From the NCBI RefSeq assembly GCF_004114615.1, contig NZ_CP035300.1, positions 1,550,001-1,614,000 on the forward strand: DNA of 64,000 nucleotides, written 5' to 3'. This stretch comes from Dyella sp. M7H15-1 (GTDB lineage Bacteria; Pseudomonadota; Gammaproteobacteria; Xanthomonadales; Rhodanobacteraceae). Below the pieces are notes generated by a model that saw only the letters and a program-made list of their open reading frames with translations, had not been told where the DNA came from and made no database searches. Of the stretch, positions 8,756 through 16,355 are shown piece by piece (positions within the stretch are counted from its first letter, which is position 1; every line of letters begins with the position of its first letter). The position numbers were made by a program, and so were the translations under genes.

Positions 8756-10993
8756 TCAAGGCGCGATAGTTGCCGCGGTTACATTCGCCTTGCCATTCAA
8801 CTCAAAATCCCGCGACGAATGCCCGATATGGATGGGATAGCTGCCCGCCGCCACCTGCCACTGGTGACCCTGCACATCGAAGGTGGCGAGCAGGCGTGGA
8901 TCGATAGTGGCGGTGACTGCGTGGCTTTGCCCCGGTTGCAGCGGCACCTTCTCGAATCCGGCCAGGCGACGGGGCGCTTCGCCGCTGTCCGCCAGCATGC
9001 CGACATAGACCTGCGGCGTATCCATGCCGGCACGGCTACCCAGATTGGTGACCTTGAAACTCACCGTGACATGGTCGCCGTCACTGCTCACATGCAAATC
9101 GCTGTAGCCGAATTTGCTGTACGACAGACCAAAGCCGAACGGGAACAACGGCTGCAACTTCTTCAAGTCGTACCACTTGTAGCCGACTGACGCACCATCG
9201 ATGTTGTAGTCAACGCTCTGCGCGTTGGTGATGACCGGACGCGGCAATTGCTGTTCGTTCTGTGGGAAGGTGACCGGCAAGCGGCCCGATGGATTTACCT
9301 TGCCGGCTAGCACATTGGCAATCGCCTCGCCGCCACGCGCACCGGGATACCACGCTTCCACCACCACGCTGACTTTCGACAGCCACGGCATCTTCACCGG
9401 CCCACCGTTTTCCAGCACTACCACGCTATGCGGGTTGGCGGCGGCCACGGCATCGATCAGGCCGTCCTGCTTGTCAGGCAAGGCAAGGTCCGGCTGATCG
9501 ATGCCTTCGCAGGTCCACTGAGTGGCGAACACTATGGCGAGGTCTGAAGACTTGGCCAGCGCGGCCGCCTTGGCGGAATCGCTACCATCGTCATACACCA
9601 TCTTTGCGTTTGGCAGCAGCTTCTGCAGTGCCTTCATCGGCGAAGAAGGGTCGTAGACCTTCCACTGCCAGTCCGGCCCCTTTACAGCCGGAATCGCCGG
9701 CCCGCCGATCGGCCACACCTGTGCCGAACCGCCGCCCGACAACACGCCTACATCCGCATGACCACCAATGAGGGCGATCGTTTTGATACCTACCTGAAGC
9801 GGCAATTGTGCCTGGTCGTTTTTCAGCAACACGATGGCCTGTTCGGCCGCATGCTGCGATACCCGTGCATCCGCTTCCACATCCAACGGCTTGATCACTG
9901 GCGGATGCTCGAACAGGCCCACGGCATACATCGAACGCAGGATACGATGCACCATATCCTGCAAACGGCTGCGCGGAACCGTGCCCTTTGCCATGGCCTG
10001 CAGCAGCGGCTCTCCGAAACTGTTGAAGCGGGTACCGAGGCTCAAGCCGCTGACGGGATCAATGCCGGAGACCTGATCGACGCCGGCCATGGCATCCATC
10101 GCGCCGTGATCGCTGCCCCAATCCGTCATCACCCAGCCGGGATACTTCCAGTCACCCTTGAGAATGTCATTCAACAGGTGACTATTGGAGCAATCCCATA
10201 CGCCATTGACCTTGTTGTAACCACACATCACCGAACCAGGATGGCCGTCTTCGATGGCCAGCTCAAAGGCAAGCAGATCCGATTCGCGCATCGCACGCTC
10301 GTCGATGTCGGAACTGACCGTGGTGCGATGAGTCTCTTGATCGTTCAGCGCATAGTGTTTGATGGTCGAGATGACGTGCTGCGATTGGATGCCACGCATC
10401 TCGCCCCCATCGATGCGGGAAGCCAGCAGCGGATCTTCGCCGAGGTATTCGAACGTGCGGCCGCTGCGCGGCTCGCGCGTCAGGTTGATGCCACCCGCCA
10501 GTAGCACGTTGATACCTTGCGCATGCGCTTCTCCGGCAATCATGCGGCCGCCGTCATAGGCAATCTGCGGATTCCAGGTGGCGGCCAGGCCCAGCGTGGA
10601 GGGCAGCGGCGTGGTGTTGCCTTGCTCGCCACGCACATGATTCGGCTGGCCATTCTTCTTGAGGTCGGTAGGGTAATTTTGTACTCCGATGCCAGCGTCG
10701 TTTTCTTGCAGCGCGGGGACGGCCAGCTTCGTCAGCGCGGGCACATAGCCCGCGGTACCGATGCTGTCCGGCATCTTTTGTCCGCCCATGGTGTTGTAGG
10801 TCTGCACCAGCTGATGCATGTCTTGCAGCGACATGCGCTTGACGAGCTGATCCGCACGTTGATCAGGACTGAGCGACGACGATGCCGCCGTGGACTGTTG
10901 CGCGAAAGCGCTGGAAACACACACCAGTGTGAGCACCGACAAACCTATCGCGCGGATGGGCACGCAACCGCACGGCAGATCCTTGATCTTCAT
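8756..10993 (-). CDS. bglX: Secreted glycoside hydrolase family 3 beta-glucosidase
   Basis: A 745-residue GH3 enzyme with an N-terminal signal peptide: a basic start, a hydrophobic core, and a likely cut after AFA near residue 32. The N-terminal GH3 barrel holds LLAGGINLTREPRSGRTFEY, the Lys-His pair in STIKHYALNDQE and the nucleophile Asp in GWVMTDWGSDHG. The C-terminal GH3 sandwich starts near residue 400 (VLLKNDQAQLPL, LIGGHADVGV) and ends in a fibronectin-III-like domain with FGFGLSYSKF. It probably releases glucose from oligosaccharides in the periplasm. The start has GAGGT at five-base spacing. The symbol is given by family resemblance. It is an unexpected neighbour for riboflavin genes. 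Confidence 0.9.
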   Translation of the reverse strand: MKIKDLPCGCVPIRAIGLSVLTLVCVSSAFAQQSTAASSSLSPDQRADQLVKRMSLQDMHQLVQTYNTMGGQKMPDSIGTAGYVPALTKLAVPALQENDAGIGVQNYPTDLKKNGQPNHVRGEQGNTTPLPSTLGLAATWNPQIAYDGGRMIAGEAHAQGINVLLAGGINLTREPRSGRTFEYLGEDPLLASRIDGGEMRGIQSQHVISTIKHYALNDQETHRTTVSSDIDERAMRESDLLAFELAIEDGHPGSVMCGYNKVNGVWDCSNSHLLNDILKGDWKYPGWVMTDWGSDHGAMDAMAGVDQVSGIDPVSGLSLGTRFNSFGEPLLQAMAKGTVPRSRLQDMVHRILRSMYAVGLFEHPPVIKPLDVEADARVSQHAAEQAIVLLKNDQAQLPLQVGIKTIALIGGHADVGVLSGGGSAQVWPIGGPAIPAVKGPDWQWKVYDPSSPMKALQKLLPNAKMVYDDGSDSAKAAALAKSSDLAIVFATQWTCEGIDQPDLALPDKQDGLIDAVAAANPHSVVVLENGGPVKMPWLSKVSVVVEAWYPGARGGEAIANVLAGKVNPSGRLPVTFPQNEQQLPRPVITNAQSVDYNIDGASVGYKWYDLKKLQPLFPFGFGLSYSKFGYSDLHVSSDGDHVTVSFKVTNLGSRAGMDTPQVYVGMLADSGEAPRRLAGFEKVPLQPGQSHAVTATIDPRLLATFDVQGHQWQVAAGSYPIHIGHSSRDFELNGKANVTAATIAP

Positions 10994-11075
10994 CCCGACC
11001 TCGCTTCAGCCGAACCATCGGGGGCAGAGTAACGGGAATCGCGAAGGGGGAATAGTTAAGGCAACGCTGAAGCGC

Positions 11076-12170
11076 TTACTCCGCGTGCTCCACCACCTCC
11101 AGCCCGAAACCCGCCAAACCTACCATCTTGCGCGGGGTGCCCAGCACACGCAGGCGATGCACGCCCAGATCAGTGAGGATCTGCGCACCAAGACCATGCT
11201 GGCGCCACTCCTGTTGCTGCACTTCCTCGGGGGCCTGCTGTGCCGGCTGCCGACTGAGACGACGCAGCAGTGCATCCGGCGTATCTTCGCCGGACAACAC
11301 CAGCAGCACGCCACGCCCCTCATCGGCGATGCGGCGGAGTGCCGACGTCACGGTCATGCCAAGATCATCACGCTGCAAGTGCAACACATCGGACAGCGTG
11401 TTGCGCACATGCACGCGCGAAAGCACCGGGGCGCCATCGTCCACCTGCCCTCGCACCAAGGCAAAATGCAGACCGTGTCGAATGGCATCGCGATAGGCCA
11501 CCAGGCGGAACGGACCGAACTCGGTCTGCACGCTTTCTTCGTAGACGCGCTTGACCGTCTTCTCCGTTTCCAGGCGATAACGGATCAGGTCGGCGATCGA
11601 ACCCATCTTCAGCCCGTGCTTTTGGGCGAACATTTCCAATTCGGGGCGGCGCGCCATCGAGCCATCTTCGTGCAGCACTTCGATCAACACCGCGGCGGGC
11701 TCCAATCCCGCCAGCGCGGCCAGATCGCAACCGGCTTCGGTATGGCCCGCGCGCGTAAGCACGCCGCCCGGCTGCGCAGTGAGCGGAAAGATGTGGCCCG
11801 GCTGCGACAAGTCCTGCGGTTTCGCATCCGTTTTCACCGCCACCTGGATGGTGTGGGCGCGATCGTGCGCGGAAATACCCGTGGTAACGCCTTCGGCAGC
11901 TTCAATCGAAACGGTGAAGTTGGTGTGATATGGCGAGGTGTTATCGCTCACCATCGGGCGCAGGCCAAGCTGGCGCGTGCGCTGTTCAGTCAGCGTGAGG
12001 CAAACCAGGCCACGCGCCTCGCGCACCATGAAGTTGATGTCCTCGGGCCGCACCATCTGTGCGGCCATGATCAGATCGCCTTCGTTCTCGCGATCTTCGT
12101 CGTCGAGGATCACCACCAGGCGGCCAGCGCGGATGTCTTCGAGGATTTCGGGGATGGTATTGAATGCCAT
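11076..12170 (-). CDS. ribB: 3,4-dihydroxy-2-butanone-4-phosphate synthase fused to a degenerate GTP cyclohydrolase II-like domain (RibBX type)
   Basis: A 364-residue fusion. The RibB half (about residues 1-205) is intact: [28 protein letters not shown] and [12 protein letters not shown], which bind ribulose 5-phosphate and the metals. The RibA-like half (about 210-364) keeps the fold cues [11 protein letters not shown] and [12 protein letters not shown] but lacks the three zinc-binding cysteines and the catalytic loop of true GTP cyclohydrolase II, so it should not open GTP. Fusions like this are known as RibBX; a separate ribA must exist elsewhere. The gene lies ten bases after ribE under the FMN riboswitch. 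The RibB role is secure; what the RibA-like half does is not known from sequence. Confidence 0.92.
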   Translation of the reverse strand: MAFNTIPEILEDIRAGRLVVILDDEDRENEGDLIMAAQMVRPEDINFMVREARGLVCLTLTEQRTRQLGLRPMVSDNTSPYHTNFTVSIEAAEGVTTGISAHDRAHTIQVAVKTDAKPQDLSQPGHIFPLTAQPGGVLTRAGHTEAGCDLAALAGLEPAAVLIEVLHEDGSMARRPELEMFAQKHGLKMGSIADLIRYRLETEKTVKRVYEESVQTEFGPFRLVAYRDAIRHGLHFALVRGQVDDGAPVLSRVHVRNTLSDVLHLQRDDLGMTVTSALRRIADEGRGVLLVLSGEDTPDALLRRLSRQPAQQAPEEVQQQEWRQHGLGAQILTDLGVHRLRVLGTPRKMVGLAGFGLEVVEHAE

Positions 12171-12180
12171 GGTCTGATCC

Positions 12181-12822
12181 TTACGCGAAGCCGTGCTGCT
12201 TCAAAAATGTTTCATCGATACGCGAAGCCTCTTGGCCTGTAATCAACCGCTCGACGTAACGCGCCACGACGTCCACCTCGATATTCACCGCATCACCAGC
12301 CCGGCGCGTGTAGAAAGTCGTATGTTCCACCGTGTGCGGAATGAGGTTCACGCCGAAGCGGTTGCCGTTGACTTCGTTGACGGTAAGGCTGGTGCCGTCG
12401 ATGCAGATCGAACCCTTGGATGCGATATAGCGGGCAAGCTGGGTGGGCACTTCGAAGGTCCAGCGCTGCGAGCGGCTGTCCGGTGTCACGGACACCACCT
12501 TGCCGACGCCGTCGACATGACCAGACACGAGGTGTCCGCCAAGGCGATCGGCCAAACGCAAGGCTTTTTCCAGATTCACCGGATCGCCGGCCTTGTGCTT
12601 GCCCAGTGTCGTCAGCGACAGGGTTTCATTGGATACGTCGGCAGCAAAACCATGCGTCGCCAGCGTTACCGCCGTAAGGCACACGCCGGAAACGGCAATG
12701 CTGTCGCCCGATTGCACATCGGAAAGATCCAAACCCGCCGTATCGACATGCAGGCGCACATCGCCACCGCGTGGCTCAAGCCGCACGATGCGGCCCATGC
12801 TTTGAACAATACCGGTAAACAT
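12181..12822 (-). CDS. ribE: Riboflavin synthase, alpha subunit
   Basis: A 213-residue enzyme that dismutates two lumazines to riboflavin. The two similar barrels are visible: MFTGIVQSMG at the start with SGDSIAVSGVCLT, and the second with HLVSGHVDGVG and SICIDGTSLTVNEV. The start MFTGIV is preceded by GGAGGT at seven-base spacing. Its ATG shares one base with the stop of a 17-codon leader ORF (TGATG). The gene is the first one behind the FMN riboswitch. It is called ribE here and ribC in some nomenclatures. Confidence 0.96.
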   Translation of the reverse strand: MFTGIVQSMGRIVRLEPRGGDVRLHVDTAGLDLSDVQSGDSIAVSGVCLTAVTLATHGFAADVSNETLSLTTLGKHKAGDPVNLEKALRLADRLGGHLVSGHVDGVGKVVSVTPDSRSQRWTFEVPTQLARYIASKGSICIDGTSLTVNEVNGNRFGVNLIPHTVEHTTFYTRRAGDAVNIEVDVVARYVERLITGQEASRIDETFLKQHGFA

Positions 12823-12875
12823 CAGCGCACCTCCGCAAGGAAGGTGGGCAAAACATAGCAAAAATGAATAAGCAT
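12822..12875 (-). CDS. Putative 17-residue leader peptide overlapping the ribE start
   Basis: The ORF reads MLIHFCYVLPTFLAEVR and is preceded by GGAG seven bases before its ATG, a better site than most genes here. Its TGA shares one base with the ribE ATG. It lies between the riboswitch aptamer and ribE, so it could couple ribE translation to the riboswitch. It is not recognisable as any family and no other evidence supports expression. Confidence 0.4.
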   Translation of the reverse strand: MLIHFCYVLPTFLAEVR

Positions 12876-12951
12876 GAACGTTCTCCACGCAAAGTCAGTG
12901 GGAACGCCCCAAGGCATGAGGCACACGCATCGCTTACGCGATGCATGCCGC

Positions 12952-13172
12952 CGTCTTCTTTCATCCGGACTGTGCGCCGCAGCGGCGAACCGCTGCCACG
13001 TAAACCGTCGGCTCCGGCATTTGACCGGATCTGCTGACCTTCTGCCGTATTGGAAAGTCCGCACGAGAATGCGCAGACTCTTGCGAGGAACTCGCATACG
13101 GCAAAAGCGCTCGCGGGCTCAAGTCTTGCGACCTCTACCGCCGGTGGGGAATTCCACCCCGCCCTGAAGACG
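12952..13172 (-). promoter_or_regulatory. FMN riboswitch (RFN element) upstream of ribE
   Basis: Read on the minus strand, the conserved RFN blocks are in order: GGGCGGGGTGGAATTCCCC at the 5' side, ACCGGCGGT, GAGCCCGCGAGC, then GCCGGAGCCGACGGTT and AGTCCGGATGAAAGAAGAC at the 3' side. A seven-base P1 closes it (CGTCTTC at 13166-13172 with GAAGACG at 12952-12958). One variable arm is long, with a further pairing of GCCGTAT and ATACGGC. It lies after the ribD stop, so it should control ribE and the genes downstream rather than ribD. A hairpin at 12927-12944 follows without a T-run, which favours control of translation. Confidence 0.93.
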
Positions 13173-13252
13173 TTGGTTGTAGGCCGGACAAGCCGGCTGG
13201 CGAAATTTAGCACCGAACTAGACCCTTCGGGAAGGTCAGCATCAACTTCGCG

Positions 13253-14347
13253 CTATGACGTAGCGGCACGCAGTTGCAGGCGCCAGTCATGACCAACCTG
13301 GCGCTGATCGATGCAACGCAGCGACCAGCACTTGGTCATGTCGGTCAGTGTCGGCAGATGCAGCAGCGGACGGGCGCCGTCACCCAGCATAAGCGGCGCG
13401 ACATACAGCAGCAGCTCGTCCGCCAGCCCCTCGGCAAACAACGCGCCGCAAAGCGTCGGGCCGGCCTCGACATGCAATTCGCTGCAACCGCGCTGGACCA
13501 ACAGGGCAAGCACCGCATGCAGGTCGAGGGCGGCATCGCGTTCGGCCATAACAACGCGCTCGACTTGGTCGAAACGGTTATCTGTGACTTTTGCCGCCGC
13601 GGCATGCATCACCAAGGTTGGCGTTTGGCCATCCAGCACATGGCTGCCTACCGGTGTGCGCAGGTGCCGGTCCAACACTACACGCAACGGTGGTGTGAAC
13701 GATTCTTGCCGAAGACGAACCGTCAAGCGGGGATTGTCTGCCAGCACGGTGCCGCTACCGGTGAGAACGACCGAACTGCGCGCACGCCATCGCTGCACAT
13801 CAGCACGCGCAGCTTCACCGGTAATCCATCTCGATTCACCATCGGCCAGCGCGGTACGGCCATCCAAACTCATCGCCAGCTTGACCCGCACCCATGGCCG
13901 GCGCCGCTCGATACGACTGAAAAAACCGATGTTGAGCTCGCGTGCTGCCTCGTGCAGCAAACCTGTTTCAACAGCAATACCGGCAGCGCGCAGCCTTTCG
14001 ACGCCGCGGCCGTCCACTTGCGGAAACGGATCTTCGGCGGCGATCACCACCCGTGCGACACCCGCGGCAACCAGTGCATCGACACATGGCGGCGTACGGC
14101 CGTGGTGGGCGCAAGGTTCCAGCGTCACGTATGCCGTCGCACCACGCGCCGGCTCGCCCGCTTCGCGCAAGGCGAAGATCTCGGCGTGCGGCTGGCCGGC
14201 ACGCTCGTGCCAACCCTGCCCCAACACCCGCCCGTCTTGCGCGATGACACAGCCGACCCGAGGATTGGGCTGCGTGGTGTAAAGGCCACGTTCGGCCAGG
14301 CGCAGGGCTTGTGCCATGTGCGTTACATCATCGGCGGTAAAGATCAT
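13253..14347 (-). CDS. ribD: Bifunctional pyrimidine deaminase/reductase of riboflavin synthesis
   Basis: A 364-residue two-domain enzyme. The N-terminal deaminase (about residues 1-145) has the zinc motif PHAEIFAL and EPCAHHGRTPPC. The C-terminal reductase (about 150-360) has KLAMSLDGRTAL, SRWITGEAAR, LTGSGTVLADNP and HVEAGPTLCGALF. It carries out the second and third steps from GTP to lumazine. It is upstream of the riboswitch on the same strand, 80 bases before the aptamer begins, so its expression is at least partly independent of the aptamer. No separate promoter could be assigned. Confidence 0.95.
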   Translation of the reverse strand: MIFTADDVTHMAQALRLAERGLYTTQPNPRVGCVIAQDGRVLGQGWHERAGQPHAEIFALREAGEPARGATAYVTLEPCAHHGRTPPCVDALVAAGVARVVIAAEDPFPQVDGRGVERLRAAGIAVETGLLHEAARELNIGFFSRIERRRPWVRVKLAMSLDGRTALADGESRWITGEAARADVQRWRARSSVVLTGSGTVLADNPRLTVRLRQESFTPPLRVVLDRHLRTPVGSHVLDGQTPTLVMHAAAAKVTDNRFDQVERVVMAERDAALDLHAVLALLVQRGCSELHVEAGPTLCGALFAEGLADELLLYVAPLMLGDGARPLLHLPTLTDMTKCWSLRCIDQRQVGHDWRLQLRAATS

Positions 14348-14478
14348 GGAAACGTCTAAATAACCCTATGCATGATCGTCAGTGTGCGCGAACACGCGGC
14401 GTTTGTCGCGCCGCCACTAGCAGGAGTAGCCTTGATAATTTCAGGCTGGCGTGACGTTTCAGGAAGCCGCAAACGCGC

Positions 14479-14556
14479 TCGTCATCCCAGTGAAAGCTGG
14501 GATCCAGTGACTTTCTACCCCAAAGGCGCTGGACCCCGTTTTCTCTGGGGTGACGA
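14479..14556. repeat. REP-like inverted repeat between ribD and cysK
   Basis: Two halves of an imperfect palindrome: CGTCATCCCAGTGAAAGCTG on the left and the related ACCCCGTTTTCTCTGGGGTG with GACGA on the right. The same kind of unit recurs at 15596-15634 and 40347-40374. It resembles the dispersed GTCATCCC-type extragenic palindromes of this order. The rest of the ribD-cysK spacer (14348-14619) holds no gene that I can support. Confidence 0.6.
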
Positions 14557-14619
14557 CAAGGCGAACAGAAATCCCACGCCAGCCCATCCATGTCACGCCA
14601 TCCGGCCAGGGAAACAGTC

Positions 14620-15576
14620 ATGATTTACGAGAACATTCTAGACACCATCGGCAATACGCCCATCGTCCGCCTGCATCGCGTGGCACCGGCCCACGTCACG
14701 TTGTATACCAAGATAGAAGCGTTCAATCCCGGCGGTTCGGTCAAGGATCGTCTCGCCATTGCGGTGATCCTCGACGCGGAAAGGAAGGGTCTGTTGAAGC
14801 CCGGCGACACGGTCGTCGAAGCGACTTCCGGCAATACCGGCATCGCGCTGGCGATGGTCTGCGCCGCACGCGGCTACAAGTTCGTGGCAACCATGAGCGA
14901 AACCTTCTCGGTGGAACGGCGCAAATTGATGCGCGCCTATGGCGCCAAGGTGATTGTCACGCCTGCTACTGAGCGCGGCAGCGGCATGGTCCAGCGTGCG
15001 GAAGCACTGGCGGCTAAACACGGCTGGTTCCTGCCTCGGCAGTTCCAGAACCCGGCCAATCCGGCTTATCACCGCAACACCACGGCGGCGGAGATCCTGC
15101 GTGATTTCGCCGGCAAGCGACTCGACGCCTTCGTGACCGGCTGGGGCACCGGCGGCACGCTAACGGGTGTGGGCGAAGTACTCAAAGTCGCCCGCCCCGA
15201 AGTGAAGATCGTGGTTTCCGAACCTGCCGGCGCATCGCTGCTTGGCGATCAGCCGTGGCAGCCACACAAGATCCAGGGCTGGACACCGGACTTCGTGCCG
15301 GAAGTGCTCAACCGCCAAATCTTCGATATCGATCTGCCAGTGGATGACGTGCTGGCTCGTGACACATCGCGCCGCCTGGCGAAAGAAGAAGGCATTTTTG
15401 TCGGCATTTCCGCCGGTGCAACCGTGGCCGCCGCACTGAAGTATGCGGAAACGGCCGAGAAAGGCAGCGTGATCCTGGCGATGTTGCCCGATACCGGCGA
15501 ACGCTATCTGTCCACCTTTCTGTTTGAAGGCGTGGATGAAGGATCGGATGATGGGTGGTTGGAGAGTCTGGGCTAA
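14620..15576 (+). CDS. cysK: Cysteine synthase A (O-acetylserine sulfhydrylase)
   Basis: A 318-residue PLP enzyme that makes cysteine from O-acetylserine and sulfide. The PLP lysine lies in PGGSVKDR near residue 42, the substrate loop is TSGNTGIAL near 69, the phosphate-binding loop is GTGGTLTGVG near 178, and ISAGATVAAA follows near 265. The start MIYENILDT is the family N terminus; the frame is open further upstream (to 14590) but without a conserved reading. It is a single gene between repeat elements. CysK and CysM are not fully separable by eye; the length and loop sequences favour CysK. Confidence 0.93.
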   Translation: MIYENILDTIGNTPIVRLHRVAPAHVTLYTKIEAFNPGGSVKDRLAIAVILDAERKGLLKPGDTVVEATSGNTGIALAMVCAARGYKFVATMSETFSVERRKLMRAYGAKVIVTPATERGSGMVQRAEALAAKHGWFLPRQFQNPANPAYHRNTTAAEILRDFAGKRLDAFVTGWGTGGTLTGVGEVLKVARPEVKIVVSEPAGASLLGDQPWQPHKIQGWTPDFVPEVLNRQIFDIDLPVDDVLARDTSRRLAKEEGIFVGISAGATVAAALKYAETAEKGSVILAMLPDTGERYLSTFLFEGVDEGSDDGWLESLG

Positions 15577-15595
15577 GTGCCCGGCTCTTGCATTG

Positions 15596-15634
15596 GCGTC
15601 ATACCCGCGAAAGCGGGCATCCACTTTCACGTCA
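15596..15634 (+). terminator. Hairpin downstream of cysK, REP-like
   Basis: CCCGC-GAAA-GCGGG at 15604-15617 forms a tight hairpin 27 bases after the cysK stop, followed by CATCCACTTTCACG. There is no long T-run, so it may be a repeat that also ends transcription. It belongs to the same palindrome family as 14479-14556. Confidence 0.45.
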
Positions 15635-15709
15635 GGATCGATGAATCATAAGGCGTACGCGTAGCAACGCAACAACGCCAAGGACACCCAACGGACCTGT
15701 CACCGTCGC

Positions 15710-15937
15710 ATGGGCGAGCCGTGGCACATCATCGTCGAGCTTACGCATCCCGATGCGCTTTCGCGCAAGGACTATCTTGGCAAGGATGCCACCTTCACGC
15801 TGGCGCCGGCGGGTGACGAGCCGCATACGTTCCACGGCTGCATCACCACCTTCAGTAAGCTCAAGACCACCAAGAATGTCTGCTCCTATCGCTTCGTGAT
15901 CAAGGCGCACGTCATGGATGTTGACACTCACCGCTGA
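15710..15937 (+). pseudogene. VgrG remnant (fragment of the N-terminal gp27-like domain)
   Basis: About 65 residues line up with residues 45-105 of the VgrG at 16356 (here GEPWHIIVELTHPDALSRKD and CITTFSKLKTTKN; there GHYYRITLTHPEALTRAE and CITAFSQLRRSQD). Nothing VgrG-like lies before or after, so it is truncated at both ends. The divergence from the neighbouring copy shows that it is the relic of an older, different vgrG and not a recent duplicate. Confidence 0.75.
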
Positions 15938-16175
15938 ACAATTCGTCCTACTCTCGCTACCCGATCCGCCCGAGTTCGCGCCCGCCCTCGCCACTGAAGT
16001 CCGCCGAGACTTTCCCACATCGGTTGCAGCCATGGATGACACCGCGCTTATTCGCTACGTCTCGCGTTCGAACCGCATCAACTACGACTATCAGCTTTAT
16101 ATCGCCAACCTGCATGCCTCGCGGATCGTCACTCGGCTGATAGCCCATGGCGCCGCGCACGCGGAGGGTCGGTGA
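15918..16175 (+). CDS. Small protein of unknown function between VgrG sequences
   Basis: An 85-residue ORF beginning MLTLTAEQFVLLSLPDPPEF and including MDDTALIRYVSRSNRINYDY. It resembles the short proteins often found beside VgrG/effector genes, but I cannot name a domain. It contains no signal peptide or membrane segment. It overlaps the end of the vgrG remnant by 20 bases. After it, 16176-16355 holds no gene, only a GCGCGCTAGCGCGC palindrome near 16314. It may be an orphan of a lost effector module. Confidence 0.5.
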   Translation: MLTLTAEQFVLLSLPDPPEFAPALATEVRRDFPTSVAAMDDTALIRYVSRSNRINYDYQLYIANLHASRIVTRLIAHGAAHAEGR

Positions 16176-16355
16176 ACGCGCAACGGCGCATGGCCGCCAT
16201 CCTTCGTCACACCCCGGATAACCACCACAGCCATAGCGATGTATGCCTACGCATCGAGCCTGGCTTCGACGACATACCCTGACATGCCAAGCGGCTAACG
16301 TCGTGCCCTGCCCGCGCGCTAGCGCGCCGGTCAAGCATTCCGCAGGGAGTCATCA

